Assembly: GCA_963747715.1 (NCBI GenBank)
Contig: CAVVGB010000009.1
Span: forward strand, 124,001-188,000
Length of the DNA stretch: 64,000 nucleotides
Source: CAVVGB01 sp963747715
GTDB lineage: Bacteria; Actinomycetota; Thermoleophilia; Gaiellales; Gaiellaceae
Reading direction: 5' to 3'
In this document: piece after piece, positions 16,160 to 25,209 of the stretch
Layout of the letters: every line of letters begins with the position of its first letter
How positions within the stretch are numbered: position 1 is the first letter of the stretch
Made by a program: the position numbers and the translations under genes
The notes under the pieces: generated by a model
Databases searched by the model: none
What the model was told of the DNA's origin: nothing
What the model saw: only the letters and a program-made list of their open reading frames with translations

Positions 16160-17559
16160 TCGACACGCTCCGGCTCACGGCGGAAGACGTAAACGGTCTT
16201 CTTGAACGCGGGGAGGTCTCCGGAGAGGAGCTCGCCCATGCATACACCGCGGCGATGGACGAGCGCGACGGCGAACTGCACGCTTACCTGCACGTAGTCG
16301 GTGAAGCGGGGGACGGCGTACCGATCGCGCTCAAGGACGTCATTACGACAAAAGGGGTGCCGACGACAGCGGGCTCGAAGATCCTCGAGGGCTACGTTCC
16401 CGTCTTCGACTCGACCGTCGCGACGCGCTGCAAGGAAGCGGGGCTGCCCCTGCTTGGCAAGACGAACATGGACGAGTTCGCGATGGGCTCCTCCACGGAG
16501 AACTCCGCGTACGGGCCGACGAGGAACCCGTGGGATCCGACGCGTGTGCCGGGCGGGTCGTCCGGAGGGTCGGCAGCTGCCGTTGCCGGGGGGTTGGCCC
16601 CGTGGGCTCTCGGCTCCGACACGGGTGGCTCGATCAAGCAGCCGGCTGCGTTGTGCGGGCTCGTCGGGCTGCGGCCGACGTACGGCACGGTGTCGCGCTA
16701 CGGCATCGTCGCCTTCGCCTCGAGCCTCGACCAGGTCGGGCCGATCACGAAGACGGTGCGCGACTGTGCGCGCCTCTACGAGATCGTCGCAGGCCCGGAC
16801 CCGTGCGACTCGACCACTGTGGAGATTCCGGCGGTCGAGATACCCGAGGGCGAGGACCTGAAGGGGCTTCGCATCGGCATTCCTCGAGAGCTCAACGAGG
16901 CGGAGGGGATCGAGCCGGGCGTGACCGAGTCGGTACGCGGGGCGATCGAGCTGGCGGAGAAGCTCGGCGCCTCGATCGGTGAGACCCATCTGCCGCGCTC
17001 GGTGGATTACGGCCTCGCGTGTTACTACCTCGTCGCTCCTGCGGAAGCGAGCTCGAACCTCGCGCGCTACGACGGTGTCCGTTACGGCCATCGCGCCGCG
17101 GTTGACGGCGACCTCACCGCGCTCTACGAGAAGACCCGCTGGGAAGGATTCGGCGCCGAGCCGAAGCGGCGCATCATGCTGGGGACGTACGCGCTCTCGG
17201 CCGGCTACTTCGAGGCGTACTACGGGCAGGCCCAGAAGGTGCGAACGGTCATCAAGGACGAGTTCGCCGCCGCGTTCCGCGACTTCGACGTGCTCGTCAG
17301 CCCGACGTCGCCGACCGTGGCGTTCAAGCTCGGCGAGAAGACGGAGAACCCGCTCGCGATGTACCTCGCAGACGTCTTGACGATCCCGCCGAACATGGCG
17401 GGCCTGCCGGGGCTCTCCATTCCGTGCGGGCTGTCGGAGGGCTTGCCCGTCGGGCTACAACTGATCGGCCCGCAGTTCTCGGAGAACACGCTCTTCCGCG
17501 CGGGGCACGCCCTCGAGCGCGCGCTCGACTTCGATGTTGTCCCGGAGCGGCTGCGATGA
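16156..17559 (+). CDS. gatA: Asp/Glu-tRNA amidotransferase subunit A
   Basis: This 467-residue amidase subunit releases ammonia from glutamine for tRNA amidation. It has the amidase Ser-cisSer-Lys triad: Lys in IALKDVITTKG, and the serines in GGSSGGSAAAVAGG and LGSDTGGSIKQPA. Length is normal for GatA. Its ATG overlaps the gatC stop and its stop overlaps the gatB start (ATGA at both junctions). Confidence 0.96.
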   Translation: MIDTLRLTAEDVNGLLERGEVSGEELAHAYTAAMDERDGELHAYLHVVGEAGDGVPIALKDVITTKGVPTTAGSKILEGYVPVFDSTVATRCKEAGLPLLGKTNMDEFAMGSSTENSAYGPTRNPWDPTRVPGGSSGGSAAAVAGGLAPWALGSDTGGSIKQPAALCGLVGLRPTYGTVSRYGIVAFASSLDQVGPITKTVRDCARLYEIVAGPDPCDSTTVEIPAVEIPEGEDLKGLRIGIPRELNEAEGIEPGVTESVRGAIELAEKLGASIGETHLPRSVDYGLACYYLVAPAEASSNLARYDGVRYGHRAAVDGDLTALYEKTRWEGFGAEPKRRIMLGTYALSAGYFEAYYGQAQKVRTVIKDEFAAAFRDFDVLVSPTSPTVAFKLGEKTENPLAMYLADVLTIPPNMAGLPGLSIPCGLSEGLPVGLQLIGPQFSENTLFRAGHALERALDFDVVPERLR

Positions 17560-18965
17560 GCATGAACGGGTGGGAACCGGTCATCGGCCTGGAGATCCAC
17601 GTGCAGCTGAAGACGCGGACGAAGATGTTCTGCCGTTGCGAGCTCACGTGGGCCGAGGACGAGAACGTGCGCACGTGCCCGGTGTGCCTGGCGCATCCGG
17701 GTGCGTTGCCGGTCGCGAACCGGAAGGCGATCGAGTGGACGGTCAAGCTCGGCGTCGCGCTGGGTTGCGAGATCGCACCGCGCGCGCTCTTCCACCGCAA
17801 GCACTACTGGTATCCCGATCTACCGAAGGGCTACCAGATCTCCCAGTACGACGTGCCTCTGTGCGCGACCGGGACCTTCACGCTGCCGACGGTGGAAGGC
17901 GATCGCGAGATCGGCATCGTGCGCGCGCACCTCGAGGAGGACACGGCCAAGACGATCCACGTCGGCGGCGCTGGAGGACGCATCGCCGGCGCGCAGCACT
18001 CGCTCGTCGACTTCAATCGCGGCGGGACGCCGCTCGTCGAGATCGTGACGGAGCCCGACGTCAGGTCGCCCGAGGAGGCTCGTCGGCTGATGCAGTTGCT
18101 CCGGCAGACGGTCGTCGAGCTCGGGATCTCCGACGCCGAGATGGAGAAGGGGTCGCTCCGCTGCGACGCGAACGTCTCGGTGCGCAAGGCGGGGGAGACC
18201 GAGTACCGCACGAAGACCGAGCTCAAGAACATGAACTCGTTCAAGTTCGTGGCGGACGGGATCGCGGCCGAGCTGGCACGGCAGGTGGAGGTGTACGAGG
18301 CGGGCGGCGAGATCGTGCAGGAGACGCTCCACTACGACCCTGCCACCGGATCCGTCGCGCCGCTGCGCTCGAAGGAGTACGCCGACGACTATCGCTACTT
18401 CCCGGAGCCGGACCTCGTTCCCGTCGAGCCTCCGGCCGAGCTGATCGACTCGGCCCGAAAGGAAGTCGGCGAGCTTCCGGCCGCGCGCATTCGGCGGCTC
18501 GAGGGGGACGTCGGCTTCGATCTCGCCGAGGGCCTTGTCACGAGCGGTCGCGACGCGCTCTACGAGCGCGTGCCGGGCGACCGGCGCGGGGTCGCCAATG
18601 TGCTCATGAATCAATTCGCAGCGACCGGCATCGATCCGGGCGCGGTGAACGCGGAGGAGCTGGGCAAGCTGATCGAGGCGCGCTCGTCGATCCCACGCGA
18701 CACGTTCATGCAGGCGCTCGCGGAGAGTGGCAACGGCGACTTCTCGGCGGACACGTACTTGAAGGAGACGGCCATCACCGACACGGCCGAGCTCGAGCCC
18801 GTGTTGGACCGGGTGATCGCGGCCAACGAGTCGCAGGTCGCGTCGTACAAGTCCGGTAAGGAGGGCGTGCTCGGCTACCTGGTCGGGCAGGTGATGAAGG
18901 AGACGCAGGGCAAGGCGAACCCCAAGGTGGTCAATGAGCTCCTGCGCGAGAAGTTGAAAGCCTGA
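17556..18965 (+). CDS. gatB: Asp/Glu-tRNA amidotransferase subunit B
   Basis: This 469-residue subunit binds the mischarged tRNA and carries the kinase/transamidase site. Hallmarks: VIGLEIHVQLKTRTKMFCRC, CPVCLAHPGALPVAN, YPDLPKGYQISQYD, ADDYRYFPEPDLVPV, and the helical tail/YqeY-like domain ending GKANPKVVNELLREKL. ATG 17556 overlaps the gatA stop; an ATG six bases later is also possible. lysE-family gene starts immediately after the stop with no gap. Confidence 0.96.
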   Translation: MSMNGWEPVIGLEIHVQLKTRTKMFCRCELTWAEDENVRTCPVCLAHPGALPVANRKAIEWTVKLGVALGCEIAPRALFHRKHYWYPDLPKGYQISQYDVPLCATGTFTLPTVEGDREIGIVRAHLEEDTAKTIHVGGAGGRIAGAQHSLVDFNRGGTPLVEIVTEPDVRSPEEARRLMQLLRQTVVELGISDAEMEKGSLRCDANVSVRKAGETEYRTKTELKNMNSFKFVADGIAAELARQVEVYEAGGEIVQETLHYDPATGSVAPLRSKEYADDYRYFPEPDLVPVEPPAELIDSARKEVGELPAARIRRLEGDVGFDLAEGLVTSGRDALYERVPGDRRGVANVLMNQFAATGIDPGAVNAEELGKLIEARSSIPRDTFMQALAESGNGDFSADTYLKETAITDTAELEPVLDRVIAANESQVASYKSGKEGVLGYLVGQVMKETQGKANPKVVNELLREKLKA

Positions 18966-19613
18966 ATGCCGTTTCCGGACGCAGAGACCTTTGCGCTGTT
19001 CCTTGTCGCCGCGCTCGCCCTGATTGTCGTTCCCGGGCCGGCCGTGATCTACATCGTCGCGCAGAGCATCGATCAGGGGCGAGTCGCGGGGCTCGTCTCG
19101 ACTTTGGGGATCGGGGCGGGCGGCCTGGTACACGTCGCCGCGGCGGCGATCGGCTTGTCGTCGCTTCTCGTCTCGTCGGCCGAGGCCTACACCGCCATCA
19201 AGTACGCGGGCGCCGCGTATCTCATCTTCCTCGGTGTGCGGCGATTGCTCGGACGTGACGAGGCGGTCGACCCGGAGGCGCGAACGCGGAGGCCGCTGGG
19301 CCACCTCTTTCGCCAGGGTGTCGTCGTCAACGTGCTCAACCCGAAGACGGCGCTCTTCTTCTTCGCCTTCCTGCCGCAATTCGTCGACACGGACGCCGGC
19401 GCCGTGGGTCTGCAGATAGCGATACTCGGACTCGTCTTCATACTGCTCGCGCTTTTGAGCGACGGCACGTACGCCGTCGTCGCGGGCACGCTGAGCCGCC
19501 ACCTGCGCGGCAACGCGCGGGTTCTGCGCGTGCAGCGCTACGTATCGGGAACGGTCTTCGTCACCCTCGGGCTCGCGACAGCCCTGTCGCAATCGCAGCG
19601 CAAGATCTCCTAG
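18966..19613 (+). CDS. LysE/RhtB family amino-acid exporter
   Basis: This 215-residue inner-membrane protein has six predicted helices and the family signature: VVPGPAVIYIVAQSIDQGR near the N-terminus, YAGAAYLIFLGVRRL, and VVVNVLNPKTALFFFAFLPQ in the middle. The family exports amino acids or homoserine derivatives; the substrate here is unknown. Its ATG follows the gatB TGA without a spacer, so it is probably read from the gatCAB transcript. Confidence 0.88.
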   Translation: MPFPDAETFALFLVAALALIVVPGPAVIYIVAQSIDQGRVAGLVSTLGIGAGGLVHVAAAAIGLSSLLVSSAEAYTAIKYAGAAYLIFLGVRRLLGRDEAVDPEARTRRPLGHLFRQGVVVNVLNPKTALFFFAFLPQFVDTDAGAVGLQIAILGLVFILLALLSDGTYAVVAGTLSRHLRGNARVLRVQRYVSGTVFVTLGLATALSQSQRKIS

Positions 19614-19617
19614 AACG

Positions 19618-19650
19618 GGAGAGGGCGGCCGAAGCCGCCCCCTCGGTACG
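19618..19650. terminator. Hairpin between convergent genes
   Basis: GGGCGGC-CGAA-GCCGCCC lies between the convergent lysE-like and LVIVD genes. There is no good T tract on either side, so termination is likely but not certain. Confidence 0.45.
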
Positions 19651-19667
19651 TCAGAAAAGCGCCGCAG

Positions 19668-21240
19668 CTAGTCCATCGTCTGCGGGTTGAGGTGGTCGAC
19701 CCGTCGTGGCTTGCCGGGCCGTTGCATGATCGTCCGGTAGACGACCATTCCCTGCGCAAGCCCGTTGTTGGTGACGCCATCCGTCGCGTAGACCGGGATC
19801 CCCGGCCCCTTCTTGTACATCGGCCCCGTGTAGGGATACGCGGACCAGGTGCCCGAGTTCCGCGCCGGGTCGTAGTAGGCGATCTCCTCCAGAGCCGTGG
19901 GATCGGTGAACCTGATCACGTTGACTCCGCCCGTGTACCAGGCATTGACGAGTATGTCTTCCGCGATGCCCATGACCTGCATGCCCATGTGCGCGGAGCA
20001 GTACTCGCCCGCCCTCGGGTCGGGCCGCACGTCTCCGACGTGGAACTCACTGAAGAACTCCCCAGTCTCCGTGTCGGAGAAGAACATCCTGCCGGTCTTG
20101 TGCGTCCCTCCGGCCGGGTTCCACGGCCGCGGCTGGTAGTTCGTCATCGTCGGGCAGCCGCTGCCGAAGGACTCGTCTACCGTGTTCAGCACGGTCCCGG
20201 CGTTGTTGAACATCGCGGAGTGGAAGAAGTCGACCGCCCCGGGAATGTTCCCAGTGCCGCCCGAGCTGACCTCGTCGTCCACGATCGAGATCGGATTCTG
20301 TGTGTCCGGGATCCCGTTCGCGCCGATCTCCCACACCTGAGCCTGCTCGGCGCACGCCCCACCGGCAAGGCGATGCTCGACGTGCACGACGATGTCGTGG
20401 CACGCCACGGCGGCGGGCTCGAGGGGAGGCGAGGGGAGACCCTTTTCGCCCCACTCCATCCTGCCGTCCGGGTCGCCCGGGTAGCTGATCGCCGGCTGCA
20501 CGTCGAGTTCCTGGGCCGCGGCCGGGTTCGCCAGCGGCACCTCGACGACCTGAATCACGCCGTGCAGCGGATTGGCGGGGCTGCCGGGGTCTTCGTCGTA
20601 CGGGTTGGCCGTGTTCAGGTACTCGGTGTCGCCACACGTCGGGTCCAGCGCCCAGCGGGTACGACGACACATAAACGATCAGCTTGCCCGGCTCCTCGGG
20701 CCAGAGCGTGATCGTGTGTGCGCCGCAGTCCGTGTACACGGACTTGACCTGCTGGATGTTCGTGAAGGGACTCGCCGGGTTGTCGCTCATCGTGAAGACG
20801 CGCACGCCCTCCCAGCCGGTCGGGGTGCCTCCCGCCACCCGTGCTGCACCACACTCGGGCGAGGCCATCGTAGTGTCGACGGCCAGGAGCATGAGGTCGG
20901 CGACCCCGTTGCCGTTCCGGTCCCAGACGATCGGATCGTTCTGGGCTCCGTCACAGGCGAAATTCCTCACCAGCTGCGGGGCGGCCGGGTCGGAGATGTC
21001 GAAGATCCGCACGCCGCCGCGAGGCCCGGTACCGGGCGGGAACCCGGCACCGCCCGTGTAGTAGCCGACGAACGCGTGATTCCCCCAGAACGCGAGGTCC
21101 GAGTTCGTCGCCTGATTCGGTGACGTGAACTCCTCTGTCATCTTGAAGTGCCGGTCCGCGTTGTGCGTGGCGCCCGCCGCAGCGGCGAGCAGGCCGAACG
21201 AAAGCAACGCGGGTAGCACCAGACGTAATAGCCGTTGCAT
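19668..21240 (-). CDS. Secreted LVIVD-repeat protein, one frameshift
   Basis: This protein of about 523 residues begins with a signal peptide (MQRLLRLVLPALLSFGLLAAAAGATH) and then beta-propeller-like repeats of the LVIVD type (GGVRIFDISDPAAPQLV, GWEGVRVFTMSDNP, GVIQVVEVPLANP, GVNVIRFTDPTALEEIAYYD). Function is unknown; such proteins are exported surface or extracellular propellers. The frame changes near 20645, between YVSSYPLGAGP and TCGDTEYLNT, by one indel. GGGGGAG upstream supports the ATG at 21240. A longer intact homologue is at 54317-56347, and a relic of a similar protein lies at 59893. Confidence 0.75.
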
Positions 21241-21273
21241 CTACTCCCCCTACGTCTAGTTGGCGGCAGGATC

Positions 21274-21930
21274 CTAGACGGGGTGGCCGCGAACGTCCAG
21301 GCGACGCTCATCACGCTTTCTGCTCGCCTGAACGAAGCCCGCGTACAGGAGCACCGCGCCGCCCGCGATGAAGGCCGACGTCTCGGCGACGCCGAGCCCC
21401 GACAATCCCGTCCCCGCCGCGGCGAGCACACCGAGCACGATCAGCGAGTTGGCGAGCGGGCGCCGGCGGAACGTGAGCGCAGCGACGGCGATGACCGCGA
21501 TCGTCCCGAGCGAGTTGCCGAGAACGGCGGCGAGCCGCATCGGGATGAAGTCGAGATGCTCCTGCGCATCGGGAATCGCCTCGCCGCTCACTGGAGACGT
21601 GAGCGGCTCCGCGACGGCGATCCCGACGGCGAGCCCGACGTACACCAGCACCACGGGGATCACCCAGCGCCGTCCGACCAAGAGCAGCGAGCCCGCGCCC
21701 AGGAGCGCCGCCGTCAAGAGCCCGCCGAACAGGTAGTACACCCGGAAGGCAGCCTCGCCCCACCCATAGGCGGAGCCCCAGGCCAAGGCCGCCGAGGCCA
21801 CGGCGTACGAGAACAACGACGCCGCCCACGCGAGGAGCTGCGGCGTGCGCCGCACCCGGTACCGGCCCGCCAGGTCGCCGGCCAACCGTAAGGCCAGAAG
21901 AGCCGCCGCGAAGGCCAGGAGGGGGTCCAC
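21274..21930 (-). CDS. Seven-helix membrane protein
   Basis: This 218-residue protein from GTG 21930 has about seven hydrophobic segments (LLAFAAALLALRLAGDLAG, SLFSYAVASAALAWGSAYGW, GTIAVIAVAALTFRR, SLIVLGVLAAAGTGLSGLG) and a basic cytoplasmic end. A Tyr-Gly/Phe-rich stretch (AFRVYYLFGGLLTAALLGAG) sits between helices 2 and 3. No family recognised. It is divergent from the aminotransferase gene with only 23 bases between starts. Confidence 0.6.
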   Translation of the reverse strand: MDPLLAFAAALLALRLAGDLAGRYRVRRTPQLLAWAASLFSYAVASAALAWGSAYGWGEAAFRVYYLFGGLLTAALLGAGSLLLVGRRWVIPVVLVYVGLAVGIAVAEPLTSPVSGEAIPDAQEHLDFIPMRLAAVLGNSLGTIAVIAVAALTFRRRPLANSLIVLGVLAAAGTGLSGLGVAETSAFIAGGAVLLYAGFVQASRKRDERRLDVRGHPV

Positions 21931-21933
21931 GCG

Positions 21934-21948
21934 CTCAGTTAACCTGAG
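21934..21948. promoter_or_regulatory. Operator-like palindrome in divergent gap
   Basis: CTCAG-TTAAC-CTGAG lies in the 23-bp gap between the membrane protein GTG and the aminotransferase ATG. It is a plausible operator, but no regulator is identified. Confidence 0.35.
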
Positions 21949-21953
21949 TTGAG

Positions 21954-23108
21954 ATGCCCGAGAAGCGGTATCTCGTGACGCCGGGGCCAACTCCAGTGCC
22001 TCCCGAGGTCCTCGCTGCGACGGCGGCGCCCATGATCCACCACCGGACGCCGGAGTTCCGGGAGGTGCTGGGCCGAGTCTTCGACCGCCTGCGGCAGGTG
22101 TACCGCACTGAGCACGGCGTCGTCCTCTTTGCGTCGGCCGGAACGGGCGCGATGGAGTCCGCGGTCGCGAACCTCTGCTCGCCCGGCGACCGCGTCCTCG
22201 TCGTCTCGCACGGCTTCTTCGGGGAGCGCTGGGCCTCGATGGCCCGCACCTACCGATGCGACGTCGACCATCTCCGCTACGAGTGGGGCGAGAGCCCGAG
22301 CGCCGACGACGTCGCGTCGCGACTCGAAGAGTCCGGCGGCGCCAAGGTCGTCTTCCTGACGCACTCGGATACGTCCACGGGTGTCGTCGCCGACGTCCGT
22401 GCGATCGCGGAGCGGATCAACGGCTCGGACGCCTTGATCGCCGTCGATGCGATCTCGAGCCTCGCAGCTGTTCCGCTCGAGACGGACGCCTGGGGCCTCG
22501 ACGCGGTCGTGACGAGCTCGCACAAGGCCCTCATGTCTCCCGCCGGCCTCGCGGCCGTTGCGGTGTCGCCCGCGGCGGCCGAAGCCGCCAAGACTGTGAC
22601 CTCGCCGCGGTTCTACTTCGACTGGGAGCGCATGCTGGCTTCGCACGCGAAGAACGACACCCCTTTCTCGCCCGCCATCTCGCTCGTTCTCGGGCTCGAC
22701 GTCGCACTCGATCTCGTGCTCGAGAAGGGCCTCGAGGCCGCGCACGAGCGCCACGTCCGGCTCGGCCGCGCGTGCCGCGCCGGCGTGAAGGCGATGGGCC
22801 TCGAGCTCTTCTCACCGGACGAGGATCGTTCCGCCGTCGTCACGGCCATCCGCGTGCCTGCTGAGATCGACTCGAGCGCGATCGTGCTCGCGATGCGCGA
22901 CCGCTCCGGCGTCACCGTCGTGGGCGGTCAGGGCGAGCTCAAGGGGAAGATCGTCCGTATAGGCCACATCGGCTACATCGACGTCCATGACGTCGCGACG
23001 GCTCTCACCGCTCTCGAGCTCGCGCTCGTCGAGGCGGGCGCCGACGTCGAACGCGGAGTCGCGGTCTCCGCTGCGCTGGACGCGCACGCAGAGCCCGTCA
23101 CGGTGTGA
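21954..23108 (+). CDS. Class-V aminotransferase (serine-glyoxylate/phosphoserine type)
   Basis: This 384-residue PLP enzyme has the class-V signature: start YLVTPGPTPVPPEVL, SAGTGAMESAVANL, PLP-binding Asp in IAVDAISSLAAVPL and Schiff-base Lys in VVTSSHKALMSPAGLA. It resembles alanine/serine-glyoxylate aminotransferases. Its stop overlaps the start of serA (4 nt), and no serC is seen, so it may act as the phosphoserine aminotransferase in serine synthesis. That role is inferred from context. Confidence 0.85.
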   Translation: MPEKRYLVTPGPTPVPPEVLAATAAPMIHHRTPEFREVLGRVFDRLRQVYRTEHGVVLFASAGTGAMESAVANLCSPGDRVLVVSHGFFGERWASMARTYRCDVDHLRYEWGESPSADDVASRLEESGGAKVVFLTHSDTSTGVVADVRAIAERINGSDALIAVDAISSLAAVPLETDAWGLDAVVTSSHKALMSPAGLAAVAVSPAAAEAAKTVTSPRFYFDWERMLASHAKNDTPFSPAISLVLGLDVALDLVLEKGLEAAHERHVRLGRACRAGVKAMGLELFSPDEDRSAVVTAIRVPAEIDSSAIVLAMRDRSGVTVVGGQGELKGKIVRIGHIGYIDVHDVATALTALELALVEAGADVERGVAVSAALDAHAEPVTV

Positions 23109-24706
23109 CCGCGGCCGACGGAAACCGAACACGGATCCTCATCAGAGAGCCCATCGCCGACGCCGGCGTGGCGCTCCTACGCGAGCGCTTTGACGTGGAC
23201 GTCGACCTCGACGGTGAGCTCGCCGACAAGATCGGCAACTACGACGCCATCATCGTCCGCAGCGGCACGCAGCTCACGTCCGACCTGATCGACCGCGCCG
23301 ACCGGCTCAAGGTGATCGGCCGCGCCGGCGTGGGGGTGGACAACGTCGACCTCGAGGCCGCCTCAAGACGGGGAATCGTGGTCGCCAACGCACCTCAGTC
23401 GACCGTCGTGTCCGCCGCCGAGCACACGATCGCTCTCCTCCTGGCGGTGGCGCGGAACGTCCCGCAGGCCCACGCGGCGCTGAAAGAAGGTCGCTGGGAG
23501 CGCGCCCGCTTCGCCGGCCTCGAGCTCGCGGACAAGACGCTCGGGCTCGTCGGCTTCGGCCGCATCGGCCAGCAGGTTGCACGGCGGGCGAGGGCGCTCG
23601 AGATGCGCGTCCTCGCGCACGACCCGTACGTCGCCCCCGACCGCTTTCGCGACCTGGGTGTCGAGCAGGCCGAGTCGCTCGAGGAGCTTCTGGCGGCGTC
23701 CGACTTCGTCTCGCTCCACCTCACGCTCACCGCGGACACCGAGAACATCATCGGGCGCGACCAGCTCGAAGCGGCCAAGGACGGCCTTCGCCTCGTCAAC
23801 GTCGCGCGTGGCGAGCTCGTCGACCAGGACGCACTCGTCGACGCGCTTCGCTCCGGCAAGCTGGCGGGCGCGGCGCTCGACGTGTTCCCGGAAGAGCCGT
23901 ACGGTGGCCCGCTGCTCGAGCTCGACAACGTCATCGTTACGCCCCACCTGGGCGCCTCGACGCAGGAGGCGCAGGACCGTGCCGGCGTGATCGTCGCGGA
24001 GCAGGTCGCTTCCGCGCTCGAGGGAGGCGTCGCCTCGAACGCGGTCAACATCCCTGCCGTCGCGGCCGAGGATCTCGAGCATCTCGGACCGTTCCTCCCG
24101 CTGGTGGCGAAACTCGGCGCGCTCGTCGTCGAGCTCGCGGGGGGCAATCCGACCCGGCTCGAGTTCACCTACCTGGGCCGGCTCGCCGAGCGCGATACCC
24201 GCCTCCTCACCGTCGCCGCACTGAACGGCGCGTTCCAGGGCCGCGTCGAGCAGCCCGTCAACTACGTGAACGCTCCGCTCGTCGCGGCTGAGCGCGGCAT
24301 CGAGGTGCGGGAGGAGAGCCGGCGCGCCTCGCGCGACTTCACGAGTCTCGTGCGCGTGACCGCTGCGAAGGGCGAGGAGACGTACGACGTGGCCGGCACC
24401 GTCATCGGCCGCGACCACCAGCCGCGTCTCGTGCGCGCGCTCGGCTACGAGGTCGAGATTGAGCTCGCCTCGCTCATGCTCTTCGTCGTGAACGAGGACC
24501 GGCCCGGGGTCATCGGGCGGCTGGGCACGATCCTGGGCGAGGAGAAGATCAACATCGCCAACATGGCGGTTTCCCGGAACCGCCGCAGCGCGAAGGCGCT
24601 CATGGTTCTGACACTCGACAGCCCGATCCCGCCGGAGGTCCTCGAGCGCCTGCGCAACGAGCCCGGCTTCGTGGAGGCGCGCTCCATCGTGCTTGAACGT
24701 GCCTGA
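23105..24706 (+). CDS. serA: D-3-phosphoglycerate dehydrogenase
   Basis: This 533-residue enzyme catalyses the first step of serine synthesis. Domains: substrate/NAD-binding (GRAGVGVDNVDLEAA, LGLVGFGRIGQQVARRA, catalytic region NVARGELVDQDALVDAL, VTPHLGASTQEAQDRAG), an ASB domain from about 330, and a C-terminal ACT domain (VNEDRPGVIGRLGTILGEE) for allosteric serine control. The length equals the long actinobacterial type. GTG 23105 overlaps the upstream aminotransferase stop. Confidence 0.95.
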   Translation: MTAADGNRTRILIREPIADAGVALLRERFDVDVDLDGELADKIGNYDAIIVRSGTQLTSDLIDRADRLKVIGRAGVGVDNVDLEAASRRGIVVANAPQSTVVSAAEHTIALLLAVARNVPQAHAALKEGRWERARFAGLELADKTLGLVGFGRIGQQVARRARALEMRVLAHDPYVAPDRFRDLGVEQAESLEELLAASDFVSLHLTLTADTENIIGRDQLEAAKDGLRLVNVARGELVDQDALVDALRSGKLAGAALDVFPEEPYGGPLLELDNVIVTPHLGASTQEAQDRAGVIVAEQVASALEGGVASNAVNIPAVAAEDLEHLGPFLPLVAKLGALVVELAGGNPTRLEFTYLGRLAERDTRLLTVAALNGAFQGRVEQPVNYVNAPLVAAERGIEVREESRRASRDFTSLVRVTAAKGEETYDVAGTVIGRDHQPRLVRALGYEVEIELASLMLFVVNEDRPGVIGRLGTILGEEKINIANMAVSRNRRSAKALMVLTLDSPIPPEVLERLRNEPGFVEARSIVLERA

Positions 24707-24707
24707 G

Positions 24708-25193
24708 ATGAAATCGTGGCCGGAGCCAGTCGAAAGAGTCGTGCGGCGGATGCGGGAAGCGAACGTCGAGGCCCGGGTCGAGGAATTCCCCGAAGGAGCC
24801 GCGACGGCTTCCGACGCCGCGCGCGCAACCGGAGCGAACCTGCCAGAGATCGTCAAGTCGCTCCTCTTCATGTGTGACAGTCGCTCCGTTCTCGTGATGG
24901 TTCCGGGCGACCGCCGCGCCGACTCCGACAAGATCGCGAAGGCGGTGGGCTGCCGTGACGTCAAGGTGGCGAGCGCGAGCGAAGTCGCCGACGCGACCGG
25001 TTTCAGCGCGGGGGGCGTGGCGCCCTTCCCGCTCGTCAACGTCGACCTCGTCCTCATGGAGCGAACCCTGCTGGCGCATGAGATCGTCTGGATCGGGGCA
25101 GGAACCAGTCGGCACATGGCTGCCCTGGCCCCTTCCGACGTCGTCAAACTGGCTCAGGCACGACCAGTCGACGCAGTGGCCGAGAGCACCTAA
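24708..25193 (+). CDS. YbaK/EbsC-type aminoacyl-tRNA deacylase
   Basis: This 161-residue single-domain protein matches the YbaK/ProX-like editing family: NLPEIVKSLLFMCDSRSVLV, VPGDRRADSDKIAKAVG, SASEVADATGFSAGGVAPF and AGTSRHMAALAPSDVVKLA. Such proteins hydrolyse mischarged tRNAs (Cys-tRNA(Pro), Ala-tRNA(Pro)); the substrate here is not determined. The ATG at 24708 is one base after the serA stop; a TTG 15 bases upstream is possible. Confidence 0.85.
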   Translation: MKSWPEPVERVVRRMREANVEARVEEFPEGAATASDAARATGANLPEIVKSLLFMCDSRSVLVMVPGDRRADSDKIAKAVGCRDVKVASASEVADATGFSAGGVAPFPLVNVDLVLMERTLLAHEIVWIGAGTSRHMAALAPSDVVKLAQARPVDAVAEST

Positions 25194-25209
25194 CCTTTAA
25201 GGAGAGCCG

